A model generated the notes under the pieces. That model saw nothing but the letters and a program-made list of their open reading frames with translations. It was not told where the DNA came from and did no database searches. Below, one piece after another: positions 1-10,314 of a stretch of DNA of 64,000 bases (position 1 is the stretch's first letter; each line of letters opens with the position of its first letter). The translations under genes and the position numbers were made by a program. The DNA is from CAWCKS01 sp963796195 (GTDB lineage: Bacteria; Pseudomonadota; Alphaproteobacteria; Rhizobiales; Xanthobacteraceae), in NCBI GenBank assembly GCA_963796195.1, contig CAWCKS010000014.1, positions 434,001 through 498,000 on the forward strand. The letters are read 5' to 3'.

Positions 1-661
1 GCAGGCCTTTCGCAGCCATGGCGCAGCCGTGCATGTCTGCGGCACGCGCGCCAGGGCGTCCGACTATCGCACGGACGAAGGCTCCAACCTCGACGGCCTG
101 CACTATGCCCAGCTCGACGTCAGCTCCACTGCTGCGATCGAGATGGCAAAGTTGCCGTTCGAACGGCTTGACGTGCTGGTCCAGTCGCAGGGCGCGGTGC
201 TCTACAAGCGGGCCGAGTTCAAGATGGATGGCTTCCGCAAGGTCATGGAAGTCAACCTGATGAGCCTGATGGCCTGCGCCGAAAAATTCCATGGCATGCT
301 GAGAGCGAGCAAAGGCGCGCTGATCATTGTCAGCTCGACGGCCGCCTATCACGCGACCAAGGGCAATCCCGCTTATAACGCCTCGAAGGCCGGCGCGGTT
401 GGCCTGGTGCGCACGCTCGCGCAAGCCTGGGCCGACGACGGCATTCGCGTCAACGGCATCGCGCCGGGACTGGTCGACACCAAGTTGACCAAGGTGACGA
501 CGGAAAATCCGCAGCGCCTCGCCGGTGCGTTGGCGACCATTCCGATGAAGCGGTTGGGTACGCCGGCGGATATGGCGGGTGCCGCGCTGTTCCTTGCCTC
601 GCCACTGTCGGCCTATGTACTGGGGCAGACCATCGTCGTCGATGGCGGGCTGTTGCTCTGA
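1..661 (+). CDS. SDR family oxidoreductase, 5' end outside window
   Basis: NAD(P)-dependent short-chain dehydrogenase/reductase, substrate unknown. The open frame enters at base 2 with residues that continue a Rossmann fold (QAFRSHGAAVHVCGTR), so the start and the TGxxxGIG motif lie upstream of the window. Visible are the catalytic Ser region (IVSSTAA), the YNASK active-site motif, the post-active-site RVNGIAPG strand and the C-terminal VVDGG signature. It ends 13 bp before the convergent stop of nrsF. A first ATG at base 29 would remove the cofactor site and is not the real start. Confidence 0.9.
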   Translation, partial: QAFRSHGAAVHVCGTRARASDYRTDEGSNLDGLHYAQLDVSSTAAIEMAKLPFERLDVLVQSQGAVLYKRAEFKMDGFRKVMEVNLMSLMACAEKFHGMLRASKGALIIVSSTAAYHATKGNPAYNASKAGAVGLVRTLAQAWADDGIRVNGIAPGLVDTKLTKVTTENPQRLAGALATIPMKRLGTPADMAGAALFLASPLSAYVLGQTIVVDGGLLL

Positions 662-674
662 AGCAGCGTCGGCG

Positions 675-1313
675 TCAGATCCGCAGCACCCGCGAGCCCG
701 CGGCGGCGCCGACCGCGGTCAATCCGGCGATGCCGATCGAGTACCAGATCGCAACGAACAGCGGGGAATCGTCGGTGCAGTGCGCCGCATAGACCGTCGC
801 GGCCAGCCCTCCGCTCATCAATCCGGCCACCGCCCCGGAAAGCGCCGGCCTGGTCGCCGCGCCCTGGCGCAGACCAATTAAGGCCGCGACCAGCAGCGGC
901 AATGCCATCGCTGGAATTGCGGTCATGCAGACGCGCGAGTTCGTGCCGACCAGGCGGTCCGACCAGCTCGTGCTCTGCGGCATTGTCAGGTCGAAGGCGA
1001 TGCCGGTAACAAGCAGCGCAACCGGCACCAGCAGCAGCCAGGCGCGCCCCGCGAGTGCGGTGCCGGGCCGCGACAGCGGCAGCACGACCAGGATGGCCGA
1101 GATCGCGAGCGCGAGGGTCACGGCGAATTTCAGGTCGAAGAACGGATTGTGGGTGGCGGAGGTGAAGTCGGGCCGCACTCCGAGCGCCATCAGAAAGATC
1201 GCGAGCGAAATCGGTGCGGCAGCCAACAGCGCGATCAACAGTGCCGTGCCCGTTGCGCTCGAGCGCCAGTCATTGTCTGCCGCTAGCGTCCGAATGAGGT
1301 CATCGGTCTTCAT
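675..1313 (-). CDS. nrsF: NrsF-type membrane anti-sigma factor (DUF1109)
   Basis: 212-residue inner-membrane protein with about six hydrophobic segments after a short cytoplasmic N-terminus, as in the NrsF/DUF1109 family of anti-sigma factors that hold SigF-type ECF sigma factors at the membrane. Two cysteines, Cys129 (SRVCMTA) and Cys179 (YAAHCTDD), lie 50 residues apart. This matches the spacing I recall for the redox/metal-sensing Cys pair of Caulobacter NrsF. Its ATG lies 2 bp after the stop of the sigma-factor gene, so the two are translationally coupled. Function is inferred from family and context. Confidence 0.88.
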   Translation of the reverse strand: MKTDDLIRTLAADNDWRSSATGTALLIALLAAAPISLAIFLMALGVRPDFTSATHNPFFDLKFAVTLALAISAILVVLPLSRPGTALAGRAWLLLVPVALLVTGIAFDLTMPQSTSWSDRLVGTNSRVCMTAIPAMALPLLVAALIGLRQGAATRPALSGAVAGLMSGGLAATVYAAHCTDDSPLFVAIWYSIGIAGLTAVGAAAGSRVLRI

Positions 1314-1315
1314 GC

Positions 1316-1861
1316 TCAATTTCCCTTGAGCTTCGCGGCAAGGCTGGCGAGCCCGCGATGCAACGCCACCCGCACCGCGCCCTCGCTCATCGCGAATTTT
1401 GCCGCGGTCTCCTTGATCGAGGCGCTGTCGACCGCGATCGAGCGCACCACGTCGCGCTGCTTCTCGGGCAGGCCGGCGAGATGCTGGTCGACCTCGCGGG
1501 CGCTGGCGGTTTCCTTCTCGGGCTCTCCGGGCAGGATGTCGGACAACTCGTCGATATCGACGAAGACCCGCCGCCCCTTGCGGCGCAAGCTGTCGATCAG
1601 CTTGTTGCGCGCGATCGCAAACAGCCAGGGCCCGAACGGCGCGGTCGGGTCCCAAGTATGGCGCTTCAAATGCACCGCGAGCAAAATCTCCTGCACAATA
1701 TCCTCGCTCGAATCGGGCGGCTGCCCGGCTCGCGCCAGGCCGCGCTGAGCGGTCGCCCTTAAGACCGGCGTGATCGCCTTCAACAGCCGATGATAGGCCG
1801 CGCTGTCGCCGGCAACCGCCTGCCGCATCAACTCGGTCCACTCACTGACCTGCCCCGGCAC
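1316..1861 (-). CDS. sigF: ECF RNA polymerase sigma factor, SigF type
   Basis: Sigma-70 family ECF factor of about 181 residues. Region 2 contains the SSEDIVQEILLAVH core-binding helix and the WLFAIARNKLIDSLRRKGRR segment. Region 4 has LPEKQRDVVRSIAV followed by the helix-turn-helix (SIKETAAKFAMSEGAVRVALHRG). The first ATG is at 1873, but I prefer the GTG at 1861 because a GAGGGG ribosome-binding site lies 4-5 bases before it and the predicted SigF promoter (1880-1905) would place the +1 at about 1873. It is followed immediately by nrsF. The pair is expected to be autoregulated and to answer heavy-metal or oxidative stress as in Caulobacter (family knowledge, not shown here). Confidence 0.9.
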   Translation of the reverse strand: MPGQVSEWTELMRQAVAGDSAAYHRLLKAITPVLRATAQRGLARAGQPPDSSEDIVQEILLAVHLKRHTWDPTAPFGPWLFAIARNKLIDSLRRKGRRVFVDIDELSDILPGEPEKETASAREVDQHLAGLPEKQRDVVRSIAVDSASIKETAAKFAMSEGAVRVALHRGLASLAAKLKGN

Positions 1862-1879
1862 GCAGCCCCTCATCCCCTA

Positions 1880-1905
1880 TTCGCTCGCAGGAACCCCGTT
1901 GTTAC
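1880..1905 (-). promoter_or_regulatory. SigF-type autoregulatory promoter
   Basis: On the minus strand a GTAACA element (1905-1900) is followed by exactly 16 bases and CGAA (1883-1880). This fits the GTAACC-N16-CGAA consensus described for Caulobacter SigF, with one mismatch at the last base of the -35. It sits directly upstream of the sigF-nrsF pair, so autoregulation is likely. Confidence 0.6.
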
Positions 1906-2108
1906 GCTGGGGGTGCGGATTCGTCCAATTCGACGGGCTTTGCACGCGTTTGGGCAAGGAAGGGGCCCGCAGACCGCGCGTCGCCGCCAAGTTTTTGCCT
2001 TCTGCTGAACGAAATTTTTCGCGGTTCCGCCCCTTTGTGGTCATGGCGCCAGCGTCCCTTCCGAATGGGTGGATTGCAAGTGGACCTTGGCATTTTGGGG
2101 AGACTGCC

Positions 2109-2708
2109 ATGACATATCGGGCCATTGGGCGCCTGGCTGTAATTGCGTTGACTGGAACTTTTGTTTTCGCGGCCGGACCGGCCTTCGCCTGCAGCGGCGA
2201 CAAATGCACCGAGAGCAGCTCGGTGGTATCAAAACATCACAAGAAGATTCACGTGGTGCATCGCCGTCACCATGGCGACGATATCGCAAGCAGCGACCAG
2301 AGCGCCTCCGGGCGCGACGCTGTCAAGAATCAGGCCAAGGTCGAGACTAAGCCCAACACGCTGCCCTCCGACGTTGCGGACGCCCGGGCCCAAATGACCT
2401 CCGACGGCACGAAAGCGAAGGCGCTTAGTGACGCGCCGGCCCCGGCGACCGCCGATGCGGCAGCTCCCATGACGCCGGATCCGGCGGTGCAGGTGGTCAA
2501 CGCAGATGAACTGAACGACCTCGACAAGGCGGCCACCGACATCACCGAGCCGCTGCCGAAGCTGCCGGCCTCGATCGCCAACAGCCGTGCCGAAATGCGC
2601 GTCGAAAATCCTTCGACCTGGGCGCAAACCTCAACGATCGGCAAGGCCTTCATCGCCTTCGGCGTGATGTTGACGCTGGCGTCGGCCGCCCGCATGTTTA
2701 TGGCGTAG
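2109..2708 (+). CDS. Secreted or membrane-anchored protein of unknown function
   Basis: 199 residues. The start is the ATG preceded by GGGGAGA at 2097-2103. An N-terminal Sec signal peptide (about residues 1-30, ending near PAFACSGDK) is followed by a His/Lys-rich stretch (SKHHKKIHVVHRRHHGDD) and an Ala/Pro/Asp-rich low-complexity middle. A hydrophobic helix (AFIAFGVMLTLASAARMFMA) closes the protein. I recognise no catalytic motif. The His cluster could bind metal, and the gene is divergent from sigF, so a link to that stress regulon is possible, but I found no SigF-type promoter in front of it. Confidence 0.75.
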   Translation: MTYRAIGRLAVIALTGTFVFAAGPAFACSGDKCTESSSVVSKHHKKIHVVHRRHHGDDIASSDQSASGRDAVKNQAKVETKPNTLPSDVADARAQMTSDGTKAKALSDAPAPATADAAAPMTPDPAVQVVNADELNDLDKAATDITEPLPKLPASIANSRAEMRVENPSTWAQTSTIGKAFIAFGVMLTLASAARMFMA

Positions 2709-2821
2709 GGCAACGCCCACGATCATCATATTGTTGCATTGGGCGCGCGCCGCGCGCCCTTGCGCATGCCGGAGCCGCCGTGCACATTCCTCGCAATCAA
2801 GCCAAATTTTTGCGAGGAGCC

Positions 2822-3601
2822 ATGGCGACTTACGAACACATCCTCACCGAAACGAAGGGTGCCGTCGGCATCCTCAAATTGAACCGGCCGAAGATGCTGA
2901 ACGCGCTGTCGTTCGGTGTGTTCAAGGAGATCGGCCAGGCCGTCGACGCCTTTGAGGCCGACGACACCATCGCAGCCATCGTCGTGACCGGTGATGCGCG
3001 GGCTTTCGCGGCCGGTGCCGACATCAAGGAGATGCAGCCGAAGGGCTACATCGACATGTTCTCGGCCGACTTCATCGCGCAGGGCGCCGACCGCATCACC
3101 CGCTGCCGCAAGCCGACCATTGCGGCCGTTGCCGGATTCGCGCTCGGCGGCGGCTGCGAGTTTGCCATGATGTGCGACATCATTATCGCCGCCGACACCG
3201 CAAAATTCGGCCAGCCCGAGATCACGCTCGGCACAATTCCCGGCCTCGGCGGCACCCAGCGCCTGACTCGCGCGGTTGGCAAATCGAAGGCGATGGATCT
3301 GTGCCTCACCGGCCGCATGATGGACGCAGCCGAAGCCGAGCGCTCCGGCCTCGTCAGCCGCATTGTGCCGGCCGACAAGCTGATGGAGGAGGCGATCGCG
3401 ATCGGCGAAAAACTTGCCTCACTGTCGCGGCCCGCGGTGGCGGCGGCGAAGGAAGCGGTCAATCGCGCCTACGAGACGACACTGACCGAAGGCTTGAGCG
3501 CCGAACGCAACCTGTTCCACGGCACCTTTGCGCTGGAGGATCGCTCCGAGGGCATGGCCGCGTTCATCGCCAAGCGCCCGCCGGCGTTCAAGAACCGGTA
3601 G
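2822..3601 (+). CDS. Enoyl-CoA hydratase (crotonase), classical active site
   Basis: 259 residues, starting at ATG 2822 behind a GAGGAG site. Crotonase fold with the oxyanion-hole loops AFAAGADIKE and GFALGGGCE. Both glutamates of true hydratases are present: Glu113 (GGGCEFAM) and Glu133 (GQPEITLG), twenty residues apart as in FadB/ECHS1. It should hydrate trans-2-enoyl-CoA to 3-hydroxyacyl-CoA in beta-oxidation or phenylacetate-type pathways. It is the only one of the six crotonases in this window to keep both residues. It converges on the acetyl-CoA hydrolase gene. Confidence 0.92.
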   Translation: MATYEHILTETKGAVGILKLNRPKMLNALSFGVFKEIGQAVDAFEADDTIAAIVVTGDARAFAAGADIKEMQPKGYIDMFSADFIAQGADRITRCRKPTIAAVAGFALGGGCEFAMMCDIIIAADTAKFGQPEITLGTIPGLGGTQRLTRAVGKSKAMDLCLTGRMMDAAEAERSGLVSRIVPADKLMEEAIAIGEKLASLSRPAVAAAKEAVNRAYETTLTEGLSAERNLFHGTFALEDRSEGMAAFIAKRPPAFKNR

Positions 3602-3617
3602 GGCTCGCATCGTTTGC

Positions 3618-5472
<1,855 letters not shown>

Positions 5473-5481
5473 CGGCGCGGG

Positions 5482-6495
5482 CTAAACCGTGCCGACGGGC
5501 GTCACCGGCGAACCGACCGCGCCAGTCAGGCGCAGCGGCGGCGCCGTCAGCATGAAATGATTACGCCGCTGGGTGCGCAGGTGTTCGGCGAGCTCGGTGA
5601 AGAACCACAGCTCGCCAAGCGGAATGCCGCGCTTGAACAGGCAGTGCTGATGCAACGGTAGCCGATGCGATGCATTTTCGTCGGGCGTCGCCTCCATCTT
5701 CTCGACCGCGAAATTATCCGCGCACAGTGCCGATACCTTCTTCTCGGTGAGCCAGTTGTGCAGTGCGCTGTCGCTGCCCTTCAACGCCGTGCACATGTGA
5801 TGCAGCCGATCGGGATCCGGCTTGCGCTCCATCTTGAGCAGCTCGGCGCCGAAGCCAGTGTGGATGCAGACCATGTCGCCGGGCTCGACGGTGACGCCGT
5901 CATGAATCATGACGTTCTGCATCTCCTCGAACGTCACGGTCTTTTCGGCGCGGCCAAAGTGCTTCTCGAGATCGATCATGACGCCGCGGCTCTGGATCGC
6001 CTTCACGGCGAAGCGGTCGATGCCAAGCGCCATCGCATAATTGTCGCCGCGCGCTTCCGGCGGCAGCACGTCAACGCCGGCGCGATAACCGTTGTAGAAG
6101 CACGGCACGTCCTTGCCGTCATCGTTGAGGTCGAAGGTCGAGCCGACATGGGCAAAGCTGTCCCACTGGGTCGAATACTGCGTGCACATCAGGACCTGGT
6201 CGTCGCAGACGATGTCGCAAAACATGTGGGTGCGGAAACGCGCCTGCGAATTGAATACCGGTGTGCCGTCGCGCTCGGTCGGTTTCAGGGTCGGCGGAAA
6301 GCAAATCGGCGCCAGCGAACGGCCACCCGGATAATCGAGCGGCAGGCTCAGGCAGAACGAGCGGCCCTCGCGGATCTCGCGGGCGGCGCGGAGCACCGCG
6401 GCACCGTCAATGTAGTTGAGGCTGCCGAGCTGGTCGTCGTCGCCAAACTCGCCCCAGTTCGATCCCTCCGGCCGGCGCTTCCAACGTCTTGTCAT
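5482..6495 (-). CDS. Cyclase family protein (KynB-like metal hydrolase)
   Basis: 337 residues, intact. Matches the putative cyclase/kynurenine-formamidase-like family: an N-terminal WGEFGDDDQLGSLNYID block, TQYSTQWDSFAHVGSTFD at the position of the metal-binding HxGTHxDxP motif, and a later VMIDLEKHFG segment. The metal motif is degenerate here (DSFAHVGS), as in the longer cyclase subfamily found next to CoA-metabolism genes. It lies 9 bp upstream of the acetyl-CoA hydrolase gene on the same strand, suggesting an operon that opens a ring or amide and handles the acid as a CoA ester. Substrate unknown. Confidence 0.82.
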   Translation of the reverse strand: MTRRWKRRPEGSNWGEFGDDDQLGSLNYIDGAAVLRAAREIREGRSFCLSLPLDYPGGRSLAPICFPPTLKPTERDGTPVFNSQARFRTHMFCDIVCDDQVLMCTQYSTQWDSFAHVGSTFDLNDDGKDVPCFYNGYRAGVDVLPPEARGDNYAMALGIDRFAVKAIQSRGVMIDLEKHFGRAEKTVTFEEMQNVMIHDGVTVEPGDMVCIHTGFGAELLKMERKPDPDRLHHMCTALKGSDSALHNWLTEKKVSALCADNFAVEKMEATPDENASHRLPLHQHCLFKRGIPLGELWFFTELAEHLRTQRRNHFMLTAPPLRLTGAVGSPVTPVGTV

Positions 6496-6798
6496 CTCCG
6501 TTTCCCCGTTATTTGCTCAACGTTGCGTGAGCATTTGACAATTGCTTTCCGACTGTGTCTGGCCGGCAACGATCGGCGCGCGCGTGTCGCATTTTTCACC
6601 CCGCACACCGTTCGGGAAATGTCGCATACCGCTTTGAGCGGTCAAGCGAATATACCGTCGCAGCGAAACCCCTCGCGTCACATCTCCTGCACATCTTCCA
6701 CACCCGCTGGTTTGCCTGCGTCGCACCGCGGCTCTAAACAGAAGCGTGGGGTGCGCTCGGGGCTGACCACAGGCGGCGCCGATTGCAGGTGGGCGGTG
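6496..6798. other. Divergent intergenic region
   Basis: 303 bp between the cyclase gene (minus) and the TolC remnant (plus). It must hold the promoter of the acetyl-CoA hydrolase operon. I see no convincing ORF, hairpin or regulator box in it. Confidence 0.4.
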
Positions 6799-7233
6799 AT
6801 GGATCGGCGTGCGTCGATGGCTTGGGGGCTCTGGCGTCGTGGCGTCTACGCCACCGCTGCGGCTGCGATCGGGACGATCTCCGCTCAGGCGCAAAGCCTG
6901 CCGACCTCGATGGCACAAGCTTATCAGGTGAGCCCGCAGCTGAACGCGGCACGCGCGCAGCAGCGCGCCACCGACGAAGGCGTGCCGCAGGCGCAAGGCG
7001 GCCAGCGCACCACCGTCGACGTGCTCAATGCGCAAGGTGATTTGATGGCGGCGCGAGCGCGACTGATCGGCGCGCAGCGCGACCGCATCATCGCTTCCTA
7101 CACGCTGCTCTCTGCGATCGGCCATCTCGACGTCAAGACGCTGAACCTCAACACGCCCGACTATCTGCCCGAGGCGCATTACCACCAGATCCGCGACAGC
7201 TGGGGCGGCCTGCGCACTCCGTCGGGGCGGTAG
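6799..7233 (+). pseudogene. TolC-family outer membrane efflux protein, internally deleted remnant
   Basis: An open frame of 144 codons from an ATG behind AGGTGGG. Residues 1-33 form a signal peptide (AAAAIGTISAQAQSLPTSMA), and the next 20 residues match the start of the mature TolC domain (AYQVSPQLNAARAQQRATDE). The sequence then jumps directly to the C-terminal TolC helix (RTTVDVLNAQGDLMAARARL) and the usual tail (LLSAIGHLDVKTLNL). Full-length family members have about 450 residues, so roughly 300 are missing although the frame is kept. A trimeric barrel cannot form from this piece. No inner-membrane pump genes are adjacent. Confidence 0.75.
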
Positions 7234-7329
7234 GCGGATCGCGTGACCACCGGTGCCGAACAAGTCGCTGATCATGCGAAGGTTTTCACCTGATTTTGCG
7301 GGGTTTGTGAAGCCGCCTCTTAGGGCGGG

Positions 7330-7735
7330 ATAGTGGAGCGTATCCCGCCGATGTACCTCCGCCGCGCGGCGCAATACGCTTCCGCTATTGCGTCCTACAG
7401 TTTTCCGAACATCAAACATGCGAAATCATCCCGCGGCACGACGTGCCCGAGGTTTTGCCCCCTATCGTCGCGCGCTCTGAAATCAGAACGCGCAGGGAAA
7501 GCCGGATGCCAGCTGGCACCCGCAGCCTCGTACGCAAACGGTAGTGGATCGTACGAGCTTCATTCACCGCAAGGTTCAACCGACATCCGGTTTTCCCTGC
7601 ACGACAGGCTGCGTGACGTTACGCGATGCCGTCAGCGCCCATCATATTCCAGCCCGCATTCGCCAGCGATCGCGACACGCCCCTCTTGAGGGTCGGAACG
7701 ATCCATATCTACACTAAACGAGAATATAAGGCAAG
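7330..7735. repeat. Probable Bradyrhizobium-type dispersed non-coding repeat
   Basis: The 565 bp between 7233 and 7799 hold no credible gene. Spurious frames here read ERAGKAGCQLAP and, further on, RVGTIHIYTK. I recognise these phrases from a family of repeats scattered through Bradyrhizobiaceae genomes and often mis-annotated as small proteins. This assignment rests on memory of the family, not on a second copy in the window. Confidence 0.45.
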
Positions 7736-7798
7736 CGAAAATTGCGACAAGCGTAATTGCCACCGAATCCGCCGTCGAGCGTTGCAGCGCGTCCGCCG

Positions 7799-8557
7799 TC
7801 AGTCGGGCAATTGCTTTGCCAGCGCATGGTCATAGCCCCGGCTCGCGGTCAGTAACTGCACGGTATAGCGATGGTGGCCGGTGTTGCTGTTCAGTTGCGT
7901 GGCCGATAATTCTTCCAGAATCTTGCCGTGGTTCATCACGCCGATCCGACCGCACATATACGAGATGACCGCCAGATCGTGGCTGACCAGAATGCAGGTC
8001 AGTCTGCGCGTTTGCCGGATGTCCGTCAGCAGGTTCAGGATTTCCGCCTGAACCGATACATCCAGCGCCGAGGTCGGCTCATCGAGCAACAGCACTTTTG
8101 GCTCCAGGATCAGCGCGCGGGCGATGGCCAGGCGCTGGCGCTGGCCGCCGGAGAGCTGGTGCGGGTAGCGGTAGCGGAAAGCGGCGCCAAGCCCAACCTG
8201 GTCCAGCATCTCTCCAACGCGCGCATCGGCGCGGTCCATGCGATGGATGGCGAGCGGCTCGGTCAGCACGGTGTTCACGCTGTGGCGCGGGTGCAGGGAG
8301 CCGTAGGGGTCCTGAAACACCATCTGCACACTCTTGAAGAAGGCGCGGCTGCGGTTGGGCGTGATGGTCTCGCCGGCGATGGTGATCTCGCCCTGCCAGT
8401 CGCGGTTCAGGCCGCAGAGCACGCGCAGCAGTGTGGATTTGCCGCAGCCGGACTCGCCGACCAGGCCGAACGTCTCCTCAGCGTCGACATGGAATGACAC
8501 GTCGTCCACCGCGCGCATCGCGCCGAAGCTGACCTGCAGATTTTTCACCGTGATCAC
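7799..8557 (-). CDS. Peptide-type ABC transporter ATP-binding protein (DppF/OppF-like)
   Basis: 252-residue ATPase with Walker A GESGCGKST, Q-loop VFQDPYGSLHP, signature LSGGQRQRLAIARA and Walker B VLLLDEPTSALD. The GTG start at 8557 overlaps the stop of the preceding ATPase gene (GTGA), so the two are translationally coupled. This is the last gene of the operon and the only one of the five that reads through without a frame break. It should energise import of peptides or similar solutes with the other ATPase. Confidence 0.9.
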   Translation of the reverse strand: MITVKNLQVSFGAMRAVDDVSFHVDAEETFGLVGESGCGKSTLLRVLCGLNRDWQGEITIAGETITPNRSRAFFKSVQMVFQDPYGSLHPRHSVNTVLTEPLAIHRMDRADARVGEMLDQVGLGAAFRYRYPHQLSGGQRQRLAIARALILEPKVLLLDEPTSALDVSVQAEILNLLTDIRQTRRLTCILVSHDLAVISYMCGRIGVMNHGKILEELSATQLNSNTGHHRYTVQLLTASRGYDHALAKQLPD

Positions 8558-9391
8558 GAGGACAGCCAGGCCGGATCGCGCGTCAGCACCGGCAGCCTCG
8601 CGCGCGTGTCGCCTACGCGGGGCAGCGATGCGAGCAGCCCGCGCGTATAGGGGTGCTGCGCCTGGGCCAGCTCGCTGGCCACGCATTCCTCGACGATGCG
8701 GCCGGCATACATGATCAGCACGCGGTCGCAGAACGAGGCGACGAGGTTGAGATCGTGGCTGATGAAGATCAGGCCGAGGTCGCGCTGTGTCGCCAGCTCG
8801 TCCAGGATGGCCAGCACGTGAATCCGCACCGTCACGTCGAGGGCGGAGGTCGGTTCGTCCGCGATCAGCAGGGATGGTTCGGGCATCAGCATCATGGCGA
8901 TCATGACGCGCTGGCCCATGCCGCCGGAGACTTCATGCGGATAAAGGTCGAAGACGCGCGCGGGGTCGCGGATCTGCACGGAGTCCAGCATCGCCAGCAC
9001 GCGCTCGCGGTCCTGCGCACGGCTGCCGCGGCGGTCGGCCGGGATGGCTTCGGCAATCTGGTCGCCGACGCGCATCACCGGGTCGAGCGCGAATTTCGGG
9101 TCCTGCATGATCATGGAAATGCGCCGGCCCCGCACTTTCAGCATCTGCCGCTCGGTGCGCGCCGGCGAGGTCGATCTCCTGAAACTGCAGCGTCTTCGCC
9201 GTCACCTGCGCCTGCGGCGGCGACAGCCGCAGGATCGCGCGCGCGATCGTGGATTTGCCGGAACCGGATTCGCCGACAATGCCCACCTTCTCGCGCCCCA
9301 CTGTGAAGGACACGCCGCGCACCGCATCCACCACCCGCCGCGCGGTGTGGAAGCGCACCCTGAGATCCTCGACCGTCAATTGCGCGGCCAT
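8554..9391 (-). CDS. Peptide-type ABC transporter ATP-binding protein (DppD/OppD-like, frame break)
   Basis: About 279 residues in two frames joined near 9150. The N-terminal part starts at the ATG overlapping the upstream permease stop (TAATG) and holds Walker A (GESGSGKSTIARAIL). The second part holds MIMQDPKFALDPVMRVG (Q-loop), the signature VSGGMGQRVMIAM, Walker B SLLIADEPTSALD and the H-loop ISHDLN. The C-terminal LPRVGDTRARLPV segment is typical of peptide-transporter ATPases. The break is a one-base indel, most likely a sequence error. Confidence 0.85.
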
Positions 9392-10314
9392 TAGTCCGAC
9401 CTCGGATCCAGCACGTCGCGCAGCCCATCGCCCAGCAGGTTGAAGGCGAGGCTGGTGATCAGGATGGCGACGCCCGGCACGGCGGACACCCACCATGCCC
9501 CGCTCAAGTGGGCGCGGCCGACCGCTAGCATCGCGCCCCATTCCGGCATCGGCGGCTGCGCGCCGAGGCCGAGGAAGCCGAGGCCAGCGGCGGTGAGGAT
9601 GATGCCGGCCATGTTGAGCGTGATGCGCACGATCACCGAGGGCAGGCACATCGGCATGATATGGCGCAGGATGATGCGCAAGGCGCGACGCGCCCTGGAT
9701 GCGCACGGCGGCGATGTAGTCGGCGTTGCGCAAGGTCAGCGTCTCCGCGCGCGCCAGCCGCGCGATCGGCGGCCAGGCGGTCAGCGCGATGGCGATGACG
9801 GCGTTGCGGATGCCCGGCCCCAGCGCGGCGACAAAGCCCAGCGCCAGGATCAGGCCGGGAAAGGACAGGAAGACGTCGTTGATGCGCATCAGCACCGACG
9901 TCGACCCAGCCGCCGAAATAGCCGGCGGCTGTGCCGACAAGCAGCCCGAGCGGCGCCGCGATCACCGCCACGAGGCACGCGATCATCAGCGTGACGCGCG
10001 TGCCATAGACCATGCGCGCCAGAATGTCGCGTCCAAGATCGTCGGTACCGAACCAGTGTGCGACGGCTTGGCGCAGCCAGCCGGTCTGCGAGGCCTTGCG
10101 CGTCGTAACCTTGCGGCGCGATCAAGGGCGCGAGCGCGGCGACGATCACCAGGAACAGCAGCACGGCCAGCCCGAACATCGTCAGCTGGTTGCCGCGACA
10201 GGCGTCGCCAGCCGAAATAGGCCCGCTGCAGCCGCGCCTGCCGCGGCGAGGTGGTGACATCGGCGGTCAGCCAGCGCGGAGGTCGGCTGGCTGAGCGCTG
10301 GCGATCGTCGTCAT
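9391..10314 (-). CDS. Peptide-type ABC transporter permease (DppC-like, several frame breaks)
   Basis: About 305 codons from an ATG overlapping the stop of the DppB-like gene (ATGA). The protein must be pieced together across at least four shifts (near 10265, 10200, 10080, 9905 and 9685). Recognisable pieces are NQLTMFGLAVLLFLVIVAAL (first membrane helix), YGTRVTLMIACLVAV, RINDVFLSFPGLILALGF (the permease 'EAA'-type region), the segment ending YIAAVRIQGAS and the C-terminal LGFLGLGAQPPMPEWGAML. The order of pieces is that of a normal DppC. The number of breaks means either a decayed gene or a poorly resolved stretch. Confidence 0.75.

Noticed and set aside
1891..1920. EcfG-type general stress promoter (GGAAC-N16/17-CGTT) on the plus strand
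   Set aside because: GGAAC is present at 1890-1894 but no CGTT follows at the required distance.
5665..6798. Long plus-strand frame joined to the TolC remnant
   Set aside because: The part before 6799 is antisense to the cyclase gene and has no protein-like pattern; only the final 144 codons look real.
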